Positions 1 through 8,251 of a stretch of 64,000 nucleotides of DNA are shown here, piece by piece (position 1 is the first letter of the stretch; every line of letters begins with the position of its first letter). The notes under the pieces are model-generated. The model saw only the letters and a list, made by a program, of their open reading frames with translations. It did no database searches and had not been told where the DNA came from. Position numbers and translations under genes: made by a program. This DNA comes from Burkholderia stabilis (GTDB lineage: Bacteria; Pseudomonadota; Gammaproteobacteria; Burkholderiales; Burkholderiaceae): the NCBI RefSeq assembly GCF_001742165.1, contig NZ_CP016444.1, positions 124,001 through 188,000 on the forward strand, written 5' to 3'.

Positions 1-584
1 ATCACGGTCTGGCCGAGTTCCTCGGTGCGCGCGCGCACCTGCGTTTCGAGTTCGGTGTTGAAACGGCGCAGCGCATCGTTCTGCGCCTCCGTCAGCGCGG
101 CCAGCCGGGCCGCTTCGCGGCGCAGGCGCCGCTGCTCCAGCGCCTGCTCGATGGTCAGCAGCAGGTCGTGATCGTCCCACGGCTTGTTCAGGTAGCGATA
201 CACGCCGCCTTCGTTGACGGCCTGCACGATCGACGCGATCTCCGCATAACCGGTCAGCAGAATGCGCATCGTGTCCGGATACAGCGCCCGTGCGCGGGCC
301 AGGAATTCCGCGCCGCTCATGTGCGGCATCCGCATGTCGGACACGATCAGTTCGACTTCGGTCGACGCCAGTATCGCGAGCGCGGCCTCGCCGCTGTCGG
401 CCGTCAGGATGTCGTAGCGCGCGGGCCGGAATACGCGCTTGAGCGCCGACAACACGCCCGGCTCGTCGTCGACCAGCAGGATCGACAGGGCACGACACGC
501 GTCGTCGGATGCCGCTGCCGCCTCGGGTGTCTCGGGTATTTCAGGCGATGCCGCGTCCAGTCCGTTTGTTGCAGATGTCGTCAT
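1..584 (-). CDS. Response regulator, N-terminal part (runs off left edge)
   Basis: The gene starts with ATG at 584 and continues beyond base 1. About 195 residues are visible. After a roughly 38-residue acidic, Ala-rich leader comes a CheY-like receiver domain: the acidic pair lies in LLVDDEPG, the phospho-acceptor Asp in VSDMRMPHMSG, the Thr in LLTGYAE and the Lys in YLNKPWDD. After the receiver is a charged helix (LEQRRLRREAARLAAL, then VRARTEEL) that probably forms a coiled coil joining the receiver to an output domain outside the window. This layout is common in RpfG-like HD-GYP regulators, but the output domain is not visible, so only 'response regulator' is supported. No partner kinase lies on the visible side. 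Confidence 0.88.
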   Translation of the reverse strand, partial: MTTSATNGLDAASPEIPETPEAAAASDDACRALSILLVDDEPGVLSALKRVFRPARYDILTADSGEAALAILASTEVELIVSDMRMPHMSGAEFLARARALYPDTMRILLTGYAEIASIVQAVNEGGVYRYLNKPWDDHDLLLTIEQALEQRRLRREAARLAALTEAQNDALRRFNTELETQVRARTEELGQTV

Positions 585-780
585 AATCGGCCTCGGATCA
601 ATGATTCACACCCTTTCTCTCTGCAACATCGGCGTGCGCGGCAGTTTCCATATTGGGGGAAACGCTAATGCGTTCGTGTTTATCGCAGCCTGGATTCATC
701 GCCGGCCGTTCGAGAATCGATCTCCTCCCGGCCAGCGCCGGGAAGAACGCAATCGTTCATTCTCCGAAGCAATGACGACC

Positions 781-1707
781 TCACTGAGCCAAGCCGCGTC
801 GTTTCCCGGACGCCAGCCTGACGAACCCGGCCAGATCGCGGTTGAAACGATCGGACTCCTCCATGAACGGCGCATGACCTGCGTCGCCGTAGACCTTGCT
901 CACGATGCCCGGATTCAACGCGGTCGCGCGGGCGAGCGTCGCGGGCGTGTCGACCAGCGCATCGCGGCCGCCGTAGATGAACAGCAGCGGCACATGCGCG
1001 TTGCCGAGCCCCTCGGCCGCGGACACGCTCATCGTCGGAATCGCCTTCTGCATGTCCCACGATGCCATCGCGGCGTTGGCGAGCAGCCGGCTGACGATGT
1101 CGGCATCCGGACGACGGTTGAAACACAGCCCGACGAACGTACGCTCGCCGTCGAGATGCGTCTTCAGGTCCGGTGAATTCATGTCCCGATAGACGTCCGG
1201 ATGGTCGACGATCTGACCGGGCGCCAGTTCGACCACGCCGTCGACGTACACGGCGCCGGCGAGACGGCGATCGCCGTACGTCGCGAGGTAGTTCGATATC
1301 ACCGCCCCGCCGAGCGACCAGCCGACCACGACCGGGCGTGTCGCATGCGAGCCGTCGATGACTGCTTCGAGATCGTCGGCCCAACGGCGCCCGTCTTGAT
1401 ACGGCCCGGCGCCGGACGGTTTATCCGACAGGCCGTGTCCGCGCAGATCGTACGTAATGATCCGGTACCGGCGCAGTTCGGGGCTTTGCACCTGCGCGTC
1501 CCAGTTGAGGCGGCTGCCGAGCAGGCCGTGGATGAAAATGATCGGCGGGCCGTCGGGGTTGCCGCTTTCCTGCACCGCAAGCCTGACGCCATCTCTCGAC
1601 GTCACCGTATAGTTTGCGGAGGCGGCCATCGCATCGGGGGGCGACACCCAGAGCGTCGCGAACAGGACCAGGGCAGGCAGCAGACGACCAAGCTTTCGGG
1701 TTTGCAT
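781..1707 (-). CDS. Exported alpha/beta hydrolase
   Basis: A 308-residue protein with an N-terminal signal peptide (about residues 1-28, ending AMA), so it probably acts in the periplasm. It has the alpha/beta hydrolase fold marks: the oxyanion HG in IIFIHGLLG, the nucleophile elbow GWSLGG (Ser near 148), the acid in YGGRDALVD and the catalytic His in GDAGHAPF. The substrate cannot be told; the closest general types are proline-iminopeptidase or haloperoxidase-like esterases. The ATG at 1707 is preceded by GAGGAGT at good spacing. It is transcribed away from the merR-type gene at 1794, and a MerR-type operator sits between them, so it is probably that regulator's target. Confidence 0.85.
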   Translation of the reverse strand: MQTRKLGRLLPALVLFATLWVSPPDAMAASANYTVTSRDGVRLAVQESGNPDGPPIIFIHGLLGSRLNWDAQVQSPELRRYRIITYDLRGHGLSDKPSGAGPYQDGRRWADDLEAVIDGSHATRPVVVGWSLGGAVISNYLATYGDRRLAGAVYVDGVVELAPGQIVDHPDVYRDMNSPDLKTHLDGERTFVGLCFNRRPDADIVSRLLANAAMASWDMQKAIPTMSVSAAEGLGNAHVPLLFIYGGRDALVDTPATLARATALNPGIVSKVYGDAGHAPFMEESDRFNRDLAGFVRLASGKRRGLAQ

Positions 1708-1738
1708 CGGGAACTCCTCGAAGTGAACAGTCCCGATA

Positions 1739-1769
1739 GCGTCAACCCTGACACTGATGTCAGGGTCAA
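1739..1769 (-). promoter_or_regulatory. MerR-type operator/promoter of the hydrolase
   Basis: The perfect inverted repeat CCCTGACACTGATGTCAGGG (1746-1765) lies between the divergent hydrolase and merR genes. Read on the minus strand, TTGACC (1769-1764) is a good -35, and the repeat fills the long 19-20 bp spacer typical of MerR-controlled promoters; the -10 (near 1739-1744) is weak. This is the classical design in which MerR proteins twist an over-long spacer. The site is seen directly; its function is inferred. Confidence 0.7.
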
Positions 1770-1793
1770 GCGGTTTGTGCTAGCCTGCATTTC

Positions 1794-2180
1794 ATGAACA
1801 AGACGCCTTCCCAGGAACTGCTGACGATCGGCGAAGTTTCGCGGCGCACCGGCGCAAGCGTGCGGTCGATCCGGCACTACGACGAACATGGATTGCTCGC
1901 CTCGGTGCGTGCATGCAATGGCTACCGGATGTTCCCCGACAAGGCGGTGACGCAGGTCGGGCAGATCCAGCGCATGATCGCGACCGGTTTCACCATTGAA
2001 GACATCCGGCGCTTCCCGGACTGCATGCTGCTCATCGAAGGCGCCCGTTCGTGCGACCAGATCAGCGATGTCCAGCGGCAGCGCCTCGAAGCCATCGATC
2101 GCCAGATCGCGGATCTCGAACGGCGCCGCAAGCGGCTCGTGAAGACCTTGTCGGAAGGCGCGATTCCACCGGTCGAATAA
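1794..2180 (+). CDS. MerR family transcriptional regulator
   Basis: A 128-residue protein with the MerR N-terminal winged helix (LLTIGEVSRRTGASVRSIRHYDEHGLL, about residues 10-36, quoted here as LLTIGEVSRRTG and IRHYDEHGLL). A recognition wing (NGYRMFPDKAV) and a C-terminal dimerisation helix (IDRQIADLERRRKRL) follow. Cysteines occur at RACNGYR, PDCMLL and RSCDQ, but not in a recognisable metal or 2Fe-2S arrangement, so the inducer is unknown. It is divergent from the exported hydrolase with an 86-bp gap that holds a dyad operator, so it most likely controls that gene and perhaps itself. Confidence 0.9.
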   Translation: MNKTPSQELLTIGEVSRRTGASVRSIRHYDEHGLLASVRACNGYRMFPDKAVTQVGQIQRMIATGFTIEDIRRFPDCMLLIEGARSCDQISDVQRQRLEAIDRQIADLERRRKRLVKTLSEGAIPPVE

Positions 2181-2389
2181 GCGCGGCGGCCCTCGGGTGG
2201 CCGAAACAGCCCGCACGTATCGATTCCCGGGGCCGGCGCATTCAGCGCCGGATCCATTTGCTACCGTCTACCCGCAACGCGTCGTGTCACGGCTGGCCGG
2301 GCGCACCGGCCGGAAGCCGATGCGTGTCACGAACGGCCATATCGCGCCCGGCCCTCAGGCCTCGAGGCGCGTCGACCTCCCTGCGGCCC

Positions 2390-2704
2390 TCATCGTATCG
2401 CCGCCCAGGAACCTTGCCCGGCTCGCGTCGCGCCCGTCCGGGCGAAATCGGAAGTTTTCAGCGGAACCGTATCCGCCTTGGCGCTCGAGCGCGTTTTCCG
2501 CGCGGCGCCCAGGATCGGAGCGAGGTGTTCATAAAAGCACTCGAGCTGTCGCGCATCGGACGCCAATCGCTCGAGATCGAGCGCCTTCTCGAGCACCGTC
2601 CGCGCAATATGAAAACGCTGAAGCCCACGCCCCACGCGAACCTGAAAGACCACGCCATCACTGTTATGCGGCACTCCTGCCCACACAAGCGAACCGCTTC
2701 CCAT
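2390..2704 (-). CDS. Hypothetical small protein
   Basis: An open frame of 104 residues that I do not recognise with certainty. The central part (VVFQVRVGRGLQRFHI, then VLEKALDLERLASDARQLE and FYEHLAPILGAA) reads like a genuine helical small-protein fold, with codon use that fits. The first ~15 residues may not be translated, because there is no clear ribosome site before the ATG at 2704. It stands alone, facing the small gene at 2907. It could be a false ORF in GC-rich DNA. Confidence 0.4.
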   Translation of the reverse strand: MGSGSLVWAGVPHNSDGVVFQVRVGRGLQRFHIARTVLEKALDLERLASDARQLECFYEHLAPILGAARKTRSSAKADTVPLKTSDFARTGATRAGQGSWAAIR

Positions 2705-2906
2705 GACGCCTCCGAAGAATCACAATCGTCACATCAATATGCCAGCAAGCGCTCGCGGCGCATATTGCTATTTCAAAATTGTGACGTTCGGGGATTCGGT
2801 ATTTTTACCGCCACCGAAATATTGCGGCGCAACAAAACTGTCCGTAGACTGGGTTCGCGGCTTCGATGCAGTCGCTCGCAGTCGCCCCATGACGGGAGAG
2901 CACGCA

Positions 2907-3122
2907 ATGACGACTTCTTCATCCCTACTGAGCCAGGCACCGCCTGCCCTCCATGTATTCGAGCAGGACGGTGGCTGGCATTGGGGCATCACGATTCCTC
3001 GCGCCATCGGTTCCGGCTTCAAACTGATCGCATACAGCGAGCACATCTTTTCCGCTGAAGACACGGCCCAACGCGACGGCGACCGGGCGTTGGCTTCCAT
3101 CGTCGCCAGTGACGGGCACTGA
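2907..3122 (+). CDS. Small protein of unknown function
   Basis: A 71-residue protein. The chosen ATG at 2907 follows GGGAGAG by six bases; an in-frame ATG at 2889 lies inside that ribosome site and is less likely. The body (FEQDGGWHWGITIPRAIG, then FKLIAYSEHIFSAEDTAQRDG) has the look of a compact beta-rich domain with many aromatics and no membrane segment or signal peptide. No function is assigned. The next gene, PstS-like, starts 370 bp further on. Confidence 0.55.
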   Translation: MTTSSSLLSQAPPALHVFEQDGGWHWGITIPRAIGSGFKLIAYSEHIFSAEDTAQRDGDRALASIVASDGH

Positions 3123-3491
3123 ACCCGGCGTATCGGGCAATGGCGCGCTCCTTGAGTTTTCGCGCCCGGATGCAATACTCGTATCACCCTTCGACGCGAA
3201 AGCGCCTGAAGATCACCGTCGCGATAACCGCCATACGTTGCGGGACGACGGCCGGCACGTCGAGTTCGACAAACCGGACCTCCGGCTCGAGGCCGGCGTG
3301 TGCGCGTCTCGTTGATGCTTGCTTGTTGCCTATTGCCTGAACCGACGATCGTGGCTGCCCGTTCCGGGCTGTCCGCCGGGTGTCGCCGTGCGGGCAGCGG
3401 CAGGCGACACAACGCGCCGCAAGTCGCGAAACAGTCACAAGCCGGCATTAGCGTGTAGACCAGCATGCCGACAGAAGACAGGAGGTGTTGC
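3123..3491. other. Intergenic, no gene seen
   Basis: Short open frames on both strands here have neither a ribosome site nor a protein-like sequence. The stretch ends with the PstS ribosome site GGAGGTG at 3481. I looked for a Pho box (two CTGTCAT-like 7-mers spaced four bases apart) and did not find a convincing one. Confidence 0.5.
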
Positions 3492-4517
3492 ATGAACGTC
3501 CGGATCCTGGTTCCCTGCGCGCTGGCCCTTGTTGCCGTCGCCGCTCGAGCTGCCGACATCACTGGCGCAGGCAGCACGTTTGCCGCGCCGATTTACACAA
3601 AATGGGCAGATACGTACAAGAAGGCGGGCGGCGGCAGGGTCAACTATCAAGGCATCGGTTCATCGGGCGGCCTGAAGCAGATCGTCGCGAACACGATCGA
3701 TTTTGCCGGTTCGGACGCGCCGCTGAAGGATGACGAGCTCACGAAGCAAGGCCTGTTCCAGTTCCCGACGGTGGTCGGCGGCGTGGTGCCGGTCGTCAAC
3801 GTGCCGGGCGTGAAGGCCGGTGAACTGACGCTGTCGGGCCCGGTGCTCGGCGACCTCTACCTCGGCAAGATCAAGAAGTGGAACGACCCGGCGATCGCCG
3901 CGCTGAACCCGAAGGTCAAGCTGCCGGATACGGACGTCGCCGTGGTGCGCCGCGCGGACGGTTCGGGCACGAGCTTCATCTGGACGAACTACCTGTCGAA
4001 GGTCAACGGCGAGTGGAAATCGAAGATCGGCGAAGGCACGACGGTCAACTGGCCGACAGGCACGGGCGGCAAGGGCAACGACGGCGTCGCGGCGTTCGTG
4101 CAGCGTCTGCCGGGCGCGATCGGCTACGTCGAGTGGGCGTACGCGAAGAAGAACAACATGGTCTACACCGCGCTGAAGAATTCGACGGGCACGGTGGTCG
4201 AGCCGAAAACGGAAACGTTCAAGGCCGCTGCTGCAGGCGCGAACTGGTCGAAGTCGTTCTACCAGATCCTGACGAACCAGCCGGGCAAGGAAGCATGGCC
4301 GGTCGTCGGCGCGACGTTCGTGCTGCTGCACGCGAAGCAGGAGAAACCGGAACAGGGCAAGGAAACGCTGAAGTTCTTCGACTGGGCATTCCGCAACGGC
4401 AATCAGGCTGCGACGGATCTCGATTACATCTCTCTGCCGGATCCGGTCGTGGCCGAGATCCGCAAGCAATGGAAGGCGAAAATCAAGGATGTTTCGGGTA
4501 AGGCGCTGGTGGATTGA
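3492..4517 (+). CDS. pstS: PstS-like phosphate ABC transporter substrate-binding protein
   Basis: A 341-residue periplasmic binding protein with a signal peptide (residues 1-19, ending ARAA). The mature start [14 protein letters not shown] is the PstS hallmark. Phosphate-binding motifs are present: GAGSTF, the SSGGLKQI and FAGSDAPL loops, and RADGSGTSF. The length is normal. ATG 3492 follows GGAGGTG. Unlike the usual pstSCAB-phoU operon, no permease or ATPase gene follows; the next gene is 260 bp away on the other strand. It is therefore an orphan copy that may feed a transporter encoded elsewhere or act as a separate phosphate scavenger. Confidence 0.93.
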   Translation: MNVRILVPCALALVAVAARAADITGAGSTFAAPIYTKWADTYKKAGGGRVNYQGIGSSGGLKQIVANTIDFAGSDAPLKDDELTKQGLFQFPTVVGGVVPVVNVPGVKAGELTLSGPVLGDLYLGKIKKWNDPAIAALNPKVKLPDTDVAVVRRADGSGTSFIWTNYLSKVNGEWKSKIGEGTTVNWPTGTGGKGNDGVAAFVQRLPGAIGYVEWAYAKKNNMVYTALKNSTGTVVEPKTETFKAAAAGANWSKSFYQILTNQPGKEAWPVVGATFVLLHAKQEKPEQGKETLKFFDWAFRNGNQAATDLDYISLPDPVVAEIRKQWKAKIKDVSGKALVD

Positions 4518-4775
4518 ATGCGCCGAGGGGACGCGATATCGGACGCATATGTCGCTTGGCGAAGCGGACGCGCCCCTTCAAAAATTCTTCTCCGATGTTC
4601 GTTATTGGTCACGCCAATGATGCGACAGTACCTGCGTCTTGGCTGACAAAGCTTGGCGCGCAAGCCTACGCCAAGACCTACGCTCACGCATTCCGGATCG
4701 GTCGTTGTCGACGGCTTGCATCCGCAACCATTCGGAGACACTCGCCCAATCCCAAGGGGTGCGCTCATGAATTCG

Positions 4776-5060
4776 CTAGTAAGCGGCGCCACGCAGCTGC
4801 TGGAACAGGAAACCAAAAATAATGACGCTACAGAACGCCAGCCCCACCACTCCTTGGAATCTGAATCGCCGAACCATCTTGGCGGACACGATGTCTTCTG
4901 CAGACATGTTGAGCATGAATTTGTACCACCATCGCCAGGCTCTTGATCTGCAATAGAAGGCCAATAATCGCTCTGGACGGAATGCCATGATTGCGGACAT
5001 CACGACGCAGTAGGCGATCACACCAACGCCGAAAATGATGCGGTAGATCGATTCGTTCAC
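4776..5060 (-). CDS. Small two-helix membrane protein
   Basis: A 94-residue protein starting with GTG at 5060. It has two clear hydrophobic segments, IIFGVGVIAYCVVMSAIM (residues 8-25) and GVVGLAFCSVIIFGFLF (about 70-86), separated by a basic and aromatic cytoplasmic or periplasmic loop (YCRSRAWRWWYKF). I do not recognise the family. It is isolated between the PstS-like gene and the DUF1059 gene. The membrane pattern makes a real gene likely. Confidence 0.6.
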   Translation of the reverse strand: MNESIYRIIFGVGVIAYCVVMSAIMAFRPERLLAFYCRSRAWRWWYKFMLNMSAEDIVSAKMVRRFRFQGVVGLAFCSVIIFGFLFQQLRGAAY

Positions 5061-5303
5061 GTAGCAGTCTCAGATCGACACATCGAGGAAATGGACAGAA
5101 CGTCCGAAATTGGCCGAACGCGGAAGTACGAGTTCGGCCGGGCAGCGAGGTATTCGCCCGATAACCGAACTTCCATAGCTGCCCCACCGGACCACACGCA
5201 GAAGAAGATTTCGACAAGGTGAGCAGCGACGGTCAACGCAAATTCGTTGTTGGCAGATGGCCGTCGTGAGGTGGTCGCTGCTCCTCGATCCGTCACGCCA
5301 GTG

Positions 5304-5516
5304 TTACGCGTGGCGCGGTGCTTCAACGGGTGGCGTACCGTCATGAAATAGCGTTTTCAGCTGCGAACGCAACTCCGGTGAATCGGCATGCTTGTGGACC
5401 GTGACCGCATGCTGGACGGCCGCCTCAAGCAACTCGTTTTCGGAATCCGCGGATAGCGCAACGGAACAATTCATTTCGCTCGGGAATTCCCGGCAATCGA
5501 TGTATTTGCGCGTCAT
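5304..5516 (-). CDS. DUF1059 family protein
   Basis: A 70-residue protein matching the small DUF1059 family: an N-terminal KYIDCREF strand, a second Cys in MNCSVAL, a helix rich in acidic residues (SENELLEAAVQHAVTVH) and the C-terminal SPELRSQLKTLF. The two Cys are a family feature. The biochemical role is unknown. ATG 5516 is preceded by GAGG. It stands alone. Confidence 0.8.
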   Translation of the reverse strand: MTRKYIDCREFPSEMNCSVALSADSENELLEAAVQHAVTVHKHADSPELRSQLKTLFHDGTPPVEAPRHA

Positions 5517-6082
5517 GATGTCCTCTTCATACGACAGCAGTCATGGGTCTTGCGTGAATGATCGCGCGGGACGCCGCGCGAAGCACATAGGGCACGATTG
5601 CGCCTCCTTATCGCGAGCGAAATGATTTTGAAAGTATAGGCGGCGTGCAATGAATTCGCGGTCACGCATCGAAATTTGCGGCGTGCCGCGTGCGCCGCCC
5701 GCACGACGTGCCGCAGGTGCCGCCTGCGGTCATGAATGAAACAGGAATGTAATTAACGACCGACTACACGGCTGAAGCAATCCACACACGAAAGGCCCTT
5801 GTCCGGGCGGAAGCGACGCCTGGATGGCAAGTCGAAAGCCGCCGGTTAATCACCCCGCCCTGCCGTTGCATCGCCCCCGTCTCCTCGCCACTTGAGCGCC
5901 CGCACTCGAAAAAATTTTCAACGCAAGTGCATCCGGATACGCACCCGGAACGTACCTGCATTGGCAGACTCCGCGCGCACAGGATCGGGATACGATGCAG
6001 CTATCCACCCTTGCTCTCGCACCGGTTTCGCAATGCATCACCGGCCACCCCGGACTCTTCAGACCACACGACGGAGAATGCA
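5517..6082. other. Intergenic upstream of the sigma factor operon
   Basis: 566 bp with no convincing gene. The right end carries the GGAGAA ribosome site of the sigma gene. A GGAAC motif near 5948 could be a -35 for an ECF-type promoter, but I cannot pair it with a convincing -10. Confidence 0.4.
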
Positions 6083-6682
6083 GTGCAAAAGAGAAGCAAC
6101 CTCGCGTCCGATAGTGATCGGCCGATCGGCGAATCCGACAACCGCCGGCGTGAAGAGCTCAACCAGCTGCTTCTCGGCGCGGGCGCCGGCGATCAAAGCG
6201 CATTCAGCACCCTTTACCGGCGCACCTCCGCGAAACTGTTCGGGGTGTGCCTGACGATGCTGCGCGATCGCGGTGAAGCCGAGGAAGTCTTGCAGGAAGT
6301 CTATGTGACGGTATGGCATCGGGCCGCAACGTTCGATCCGTCATTGGCCAGCGCGATCACCTGGCTCGGCGCCATCGCGCGCAATCGGGCGATCGACCGC
6401 CTTCGGCGTCACCGCGAGGTACAGGCCGACGAGTCGACACTGGAAGAAGCGGTCGACGAACGGCCATCGCCCGCCACCGCGGCCGAGGCCAGCGAGGAAA
6501 GGCGGCGGCTGGAGCACTGTCTGGAAATATTGCCGGCGACGCAGGGTAGCGTCGTACGGGAGGCATTCTTTGCAGGCGCAACGTATGCGGAACTGGCGGA
6601 GCGCCTTCGCGTTCCGCTCGGAACGTTGAAGAGCTGGATTCGGCGAAGCTTGCTTCAACTCAAGGCTTGTCTCGAACGATGA
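6083..6682 (+). CDS. ECF RNA polymerase sigma factor
   Basis: A 199-residue sigma factor of the extracytoplasmic-function class. The likely start is GTG 6083, behind GGAGAA; the frame is open upstream, but that part is not protein-like. Region 2 is FSTLYRRTSAKLFGV through AEEVLQEVYVTVWHR and ITWLGAIARNRAIDRLR. Region 4 is the C-terminal helix-turn-helix TYAELAERLRVPLGTLKSW. Its stop overlaps the start of the anti-sigma gene (ATGA), so the two are translationally coupled, a usual SigK/RskA-type arrangement. The fasciclin gene downstream is a plausible member of the regulon. Confidence 0.93.
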   Translation: MQKRSNLASDSDRPIGESDNRRREELNQLLLGAGAGDQSAFSTLYRRTSAKLFGVCLTMLRDRGEAEEVLQEVYVTVWHRAATFDPSLASAITWLGAIARNRAIDRLRRHREVQADESTLEEAVDERPSPATAAEASEERRRLEHCLEILPATQGSVVREAFFAGATYAELAERLRVPLGTLKSWIRRSLLQLKACLER

Positions 6683-7401
6683 ACACTCCCCTCTCCAGCC
6701 CCGACGATATCCGTTGCGCCGAATACGTATTGGGCGTACTCGACGCGGCCGAGCGCAGACGGATCGAGCAAGCGCTGCAACGCGATCCCCAACTGTCCGC
6801 GAGCGTTTTACGCTGGCAAAAATACTTGATGCCGCTGAACGACGACATCGCCTCGGTCGAGCCTCCACCGCACGTGTGGACACGCATCCAGGCCGACCTC
6901 GGATTCGCGCCCGCCAGCCGGCCGCGGCCGCGCACCGGTTTCTGGAACAACCTGAGCGGCTGGCGCTGGATCGGCATCGGGTCGAGCATCGCAGCCGTCG
7001 CGCTCGCCGTCCTGTCCGTGCTGCCGATCCGCGCGCCCACCATCGCCGAGCCCGGTCACGATGGCTACAAGGTGGCGAGCCTCGTGCGCGATGGCGGCGC
7101 CGCCGGCTGGACCGTGATCGTCGATGTCGAGCGCGCGCGCATGGTCATCGTGCCGGCAGCCGATACGCCCGTCGCGGCCAATCGTTCCACCGAGCTGTGG
7201 CTGATCGCGCCGGGCGCACGCCCCGCCTCTCTCGGCCTGATCGCCGCGGATCGGCCGACCGTCGTGCCGATCCCGCGAACGACGCTCGTCTCGCTTGACG
7301 CCCGCGCGGTACTGGCGGTGTCGCTCGAACCGCGCGGCGGATCGCCGACCGGGCAGCCGACCGGGCCGGTGCTGGCGAAAGGCGCCGTCGGCGGCGCATG
7401 A
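6679..7401 (+). CDS. Anti-sigma factor, RskA-like
   Basis: A 240-residue single-pass inner-membrane protein. The cytoplasmic N-terminus (CAEYVLGVLDAAERRRIEQA) is the anti-sigma domain that should bind the ECF factor encoded just before it. One membrane helix follows (WIGIGSSIAAVALAVLSVL, about residues 99-117). The periplasmic part has the RskA C-terminal pattern (ELWLIAPGARPASLGLI, then VSLEPRGGSPTGQPTGPVL). No HxxxCxxC zinc motif is present. The ATG at 6679 overlaps the sigma stop by four bases. Release probably needs regulated proteolysis, as in the family, but the signal is unknown. Confidence 0.9.
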   Translation: MNTPLSSPDDIRCAEYVLGVLDAAERRRIEQALQRDPQLSASVLRWQKYLMPLNDDIASVEPPPHVWTRIQADLGFAPASRPRPRTGFWNNLSGWRWIGIGSSIAAVALAVLSVLPIRAPTIAEPGHDGYKVASLVRDGGAAGWTVIVDVERARMVIVPAADTPVAANRSTELWLIAPGARPASLGLIAADRPTVVPIPRTTLVSLDARAVLAVSLEPRGGSPTGQPTGPVLAKGAVGGA

Positions 7402-7529
7402 GCCGGCCCCGCGGGGCGTCCGTCCATCACGGCGGGGTGTGCGGCAGTCACACATGCATCCGCCGCCCGGTTCATCTCGTATCTTCGGTTGCTTCCAGCC
7501 GGAAGCATCGATCTTTCGGGAGAACCCAG

Positions 7530-8114
7530 ATGGAATCCTGCAGCAAACTGAAAATGGCCGGCACGATCCTCACCCTCGCGATCGCGCTGGGCGCCACCAC
7601 GCAGGCCGTAACGGCGGGTTCGATGTCCATGGACAAAACCGTCGAGGTCGGCGGCGCCGCGATGTATCCGTCGAAGAACATCATCGAGAACGCGGTGAAT
7701 TCGAACGATCACACGACGCTGGTCGCGGCCGTGAAGGCCGGGGGGCTCGTCGACACCTTGTCGGGCAAGGGGCCGTTCACGGTCTTCGCACCGACCAACG
7801 AGGCATTTGCCGCGTTGCCGGCCGGCACGGTGCAGACCTTGCTGAAGCCGGAAAACAAGGCGACGCTGGTCAAGGTGCTCACGTATCACGTCGTCGCCGG
7901 ACGGCTCACCGCGCACGATCTGGCCAAGGCGGTCGACCAGGGCGGCGGCAAGGCGACGCTCAAAACCGTCGAAGGCGATCCGCTGATCGTCAGCCGCGAT
8001 ACAAAGGGGTGGGCCATCACCGACGACAAGGGCGACGTCGCACACGTGACGATCGGCGACGTGATGCAATCCAATGGCGTGATTCACGTCGTCGACACCG
8101 TGCTGTTGCCCTGA
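7530..8114 (+). CDS. Secreted fasciclin-domain protein
   Basis: A 194-residue protein with a signal peptide (residues 1-30, ending VTA) and one fasciclin (FAS1) domain. The two conserved family motifs are clear: GPFTVFAPTNEAFAAL near residue 85, and NGVIHVVDTVLLP at the C-terminus, with LTYHVVAGRL between. ATG 7530 follows GGGAGA. FAS1 proteins mediate adhesion or matrix contact. It lies 128 bp behind the sigma/anti-sigma pair, a linkage seen often in proteobacteria, so control by that sigma factor is plausible. Confidence 0.92.
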   Translation: MESCSKLKMAGTILTLAIALGATTQAVTAGSMSMDKTVEVGGAAMYPSKNIIENAVNSNDHTTLVAAVKAGGLVDTLSGKGPFTVFAPTNEAFAALPAGTVQTLLKPENKATLVKVLTYHVVAGRLTAHDLAKAVDQGGGKATLKTVEGDPLIVSRDTKGWAITDDKGDVAHVTIGDVMQSNGVIHVVDTVLLP

Positions 8115-8251
8115 CACTCGAGCACGGCTCGGGAGCGGGACGCCATTCGGACGAAGCCGGCCCGTTCTTCCGCATGGCGCACCGTTCCCGATACAAGCCG
8201 TCGCAACACGCTATCCGGCGATCAAGCCGCGACGGCGCCCCTGTTCCTGCA

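Noticed and set aside
3109..3438. Short frames on both strands between 3109 and 3438
   Set aside because: They overlap each other, have no ribosome site and read like random GC-rich sequence.
3341..3491. Possible Pho box before the PstS-like gene
   Set aside because: CAGTCACAA occurs, but a second 7-mer at the right spacing is missing.
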